Assembly: GCA_947564495.1 (NCBI GenBank)
Contig: CANOCD010000003.1
Span: 1-15,411, forward strand
DNA length: 15,411 bases
Direction of reading: 5' to 3'
Source of the DNA: an uncultured Angelakisella sp.
GTDB lineage: Bacteria; Bacillota; Clostridia; Oscillospirales; Ruminococcaceae
In this document: positions 14,393 to 15,411 of the stretch, piece by piece
Layout: the number at the start of each line of letters is the position of its first letter
Position numbering within the stretch: the stretch's first letter is position 1
Position numbers and translations under genes: made by a program
The notes under the pieces: generated by a model
What the model was told of the DNA's origin: nothing
The model's input: the letters and a program-made list of their open reading frames with translations, nothing else
The model's database searches: none

Positions 14393-15229
14393 ATGAGATC
14401 GTCAAACCCGTTGCAGAAATACTACGAAACAGAACAGGAGCGGCTCCGGCAGTTCATCCGGGAGGAATGCCGGACCGATGCCCAGCGTGCCGCCGTTTCG
14501 GTGATGACCCTGGAACGCTGCGCCCCTCAGCTTGCCCTTCTGGCGGAACAGCTCCCGGAGCTGGACGGGCTCTCCCTCTACGCCGGCATCCTGGATGACC
14601 TGGAGCGGTCCGTCTGTGACGGCGCCGCCCTCCCCGAAAAGGCGATCCGGGGATACGAGGGCTGGTGCCTCCGGACAGGAAAGCTGGCGGAGGGGCAGCA
14701 TATCAGCCCCTATTCTCCCTGGCGGCTCCAGCTTCTGCCGGGCTTTCTGGAGCAGCTCGGCGCCTTCTTTTCCCAGGGCCCGCCCCTCCCCTGGGAGGAC
14801 CCCCGGCCCGCCCTCCTGGGGTTCTGGCTCCTCTTTTGGTACGAAACAAACCACAGATTCCCAAGCCCCGGGAATTTTAACTTCTACCAGTACATCCGCT
14901 CCACCCACCCGGAGATCGAAAAACTTGGCCGGGAGCGGGACGCCCTCCGGGAGGAGCTGGAAAAAAGCGTGGCCTACGGTGACGCTTATGACGCCATCTC
15001 CCGGCGGTTCAAAGAGGAGTGCCAAAAATACTGGGGCGAGGCGGCAGCGGAGAAGAAGCGGCTGGCCGAAACCTGCCAGCCCATGACGGTGAAACGACTG
15101 CTCCTGGCCCCAAAGGAGCTGGATCGCCTCCGAGCCGATGTGTGGTTCGCCACCACAGAGGGCGCCTCCGGGGAGAGGCTTCGGCAAAGGCTTCGGGAAT
15201 ACCGCCTGCTGGACATCACCCGGGGGTAG
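14393..15229 (+). CDS. Hypothetical protein of unknown family
   Basis: I do not recognise this 278-aa protein. It has its own promoter, a Shine-Dalgarno AGGGGA at 14382-14387 and a downstream terminator, so it is a likely monocistronic gene. It is probably cytosolic, with no signal peptide. A short aromatic-rich hydrophobic stretch (LLGFWLLFWYE, about 141-151) is too short and too charged at its flanks for a confident membrane helix. It is followed by SPGNFNFYQYIRS. Residues about 173-226 are strongly charged and heptad-like (IEKLGRERDALREELEK and KEECQKYWGEAAAEKKRL), a likely coiled coil or long helices. The C-terminus is helical and basic. No catalytic or DNA-binding motif was found. Confidence 0.65.
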   Translation: MRSSNPLQKYYETEQERLRQFIREECRTDAQRAAVSVMTLERCAPQLALLAEQLPELDGLSLYAGILDDLERSVCDGAALPEKAIRGYEGWCLRTGKLAEGQHISPYSPWRLQLLPGFLEQLGAFFSQGPPLPWEDPRPALLGFWLLFWYETNHRFPSPGNFNFYQYIRSTHPEIEKLGRERDALREELEKSVAYGDAYDAISRRFKEECQKYWGEAAAEKKRLAETCQPMTVKRLLLAPKELDRLRADVWFATTEGASGERLRQRLREYRLLDITRG

Positions 15230-15254
15230 CGGGCGGCCCGGGAGCCCACTGTGC

Positions 15255-15292
15255 AAAGGGACCGCCTCCGGCAAAGGGGGCGGTCCTTTTTT
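15255..15292 (+). terminator. Intrinsic terminator after the 14393 gene
   Basis: GGACCGCC (15259-15266) pairs with GGCGGTCC (15279-15286) across a 12-nt loop, followed by TTTTTT (15287-15292). The A-run before the left arm can extend the stem into the T-run. It lies 26 bp after the stop at 15229. Confidence 0.88.
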
Positions 15293-15333
15293 CTGCTTTC
15301 GGGGAAAATTCTTGCCTTCGTCCCACATTTCCG

Positions 15334-15393
15334 GATAATTTTCAGTTATCTTTCAAATTTCGTCACAAAAACGCCATATTTTTATGGTACACT
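15334..15393 (+). promoter_or_regulatory. Possible promoter with upstream palindrome for a gene beyond the window
   Basis: The last 119 bases are noticeably AT-richer and hold no gene. TGGTACACT (15385-15393) reads as an extended -10 (TGnTAnnnT), but no good -35 lies at 17 bp. Upstream is a short palindrome, GATAA (15334-15338) with TTATC (15346-15350) around a 7-bp centre, which could be an operator. The gene it would serve is outside the window. Confidence 0.3.
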
Positions 15394-15411
15394 TTTCCCG
15401 GAACCTAGATA

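Overview
The window is a GC-rich bacterial segment (roughly two-thirds G+C by eye) with dense, co-directional, often overlapping genes, strong AGGAGG-type ribosome binding sites and T-rich terminators. Protein character (type I-beta DAHP synthase, type II dehydroquinase, MetH lacking its activation domain, a possible dipicolinate-synthase-like gene) points to a high-GC member of the Clostridia, probably Oscillospiraceae-like (Flavonifractor/Pseudoflavonifractor/Intestinimonas type). The genus is inferred and not shown by the sequence.

Region 1 (1-7662, + strand) is an aromatic amino acid operon: aroF (5' end outside the window), tyrA, aroB, aroA, aroC, pheA, a fused aroE-aroK, and aroQ. Together they encode all seven steps from PEP + erythrose-4-phosphate to chorismate. 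They also encode both branch activities, chorismate mutase-prephenate dehydratase for phenylalanine and prephenate dehydrogenase for tyrosine. Only the terminal aminotransferase is missing. Most junctions overlap or are a few bases apart. The exception is a 218-bp hairpin-rich spacer between tyrA and aroB.

Region 2 (7663-9726) is accessory. It has a visibly less GC-rich DUF4304-like gene (+), a perfect 13-bp bidirectional terminator, a membrane-anchored DUF4230-like protein (-), and a divergent gene (+). That last gene resembles the N-terminal half of dipicolinate synthase subunit A, has a plausible sigma-K promoter, and runs into the 3' end of metH.

Region 3 (9639-14257, - strand) is a methyl-cycle operon, in transcription order: HEAT-repeat-like protein, metF, a stand-alone cobalamin-methionine-synthase activation protein with a four-cysteine tail, and a metH that lacks its activation domain. 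MetF makes 5-methyl-THF, MetH uses it to methylate homocysteine, and the small protein presumably reactivates oxidised cobalamin. A sigma-A-type promoter gives a leader of only about 26 nt, too short for a SAM or cobalamin riboswitch.

Region 4 (14258-15411) holds a divergent promoter pair with an inverted repeat between them, one unrecognised 278-aa gene (+) with its own promoter and terminator, and a less GC-rich tail with a small palindrome and a possible promoter for a gene beyond the window. No tRNA, rRNA, CRISPR array, transposase or phage gene was seen, and no gene-free stretch exceeds 300 bases.
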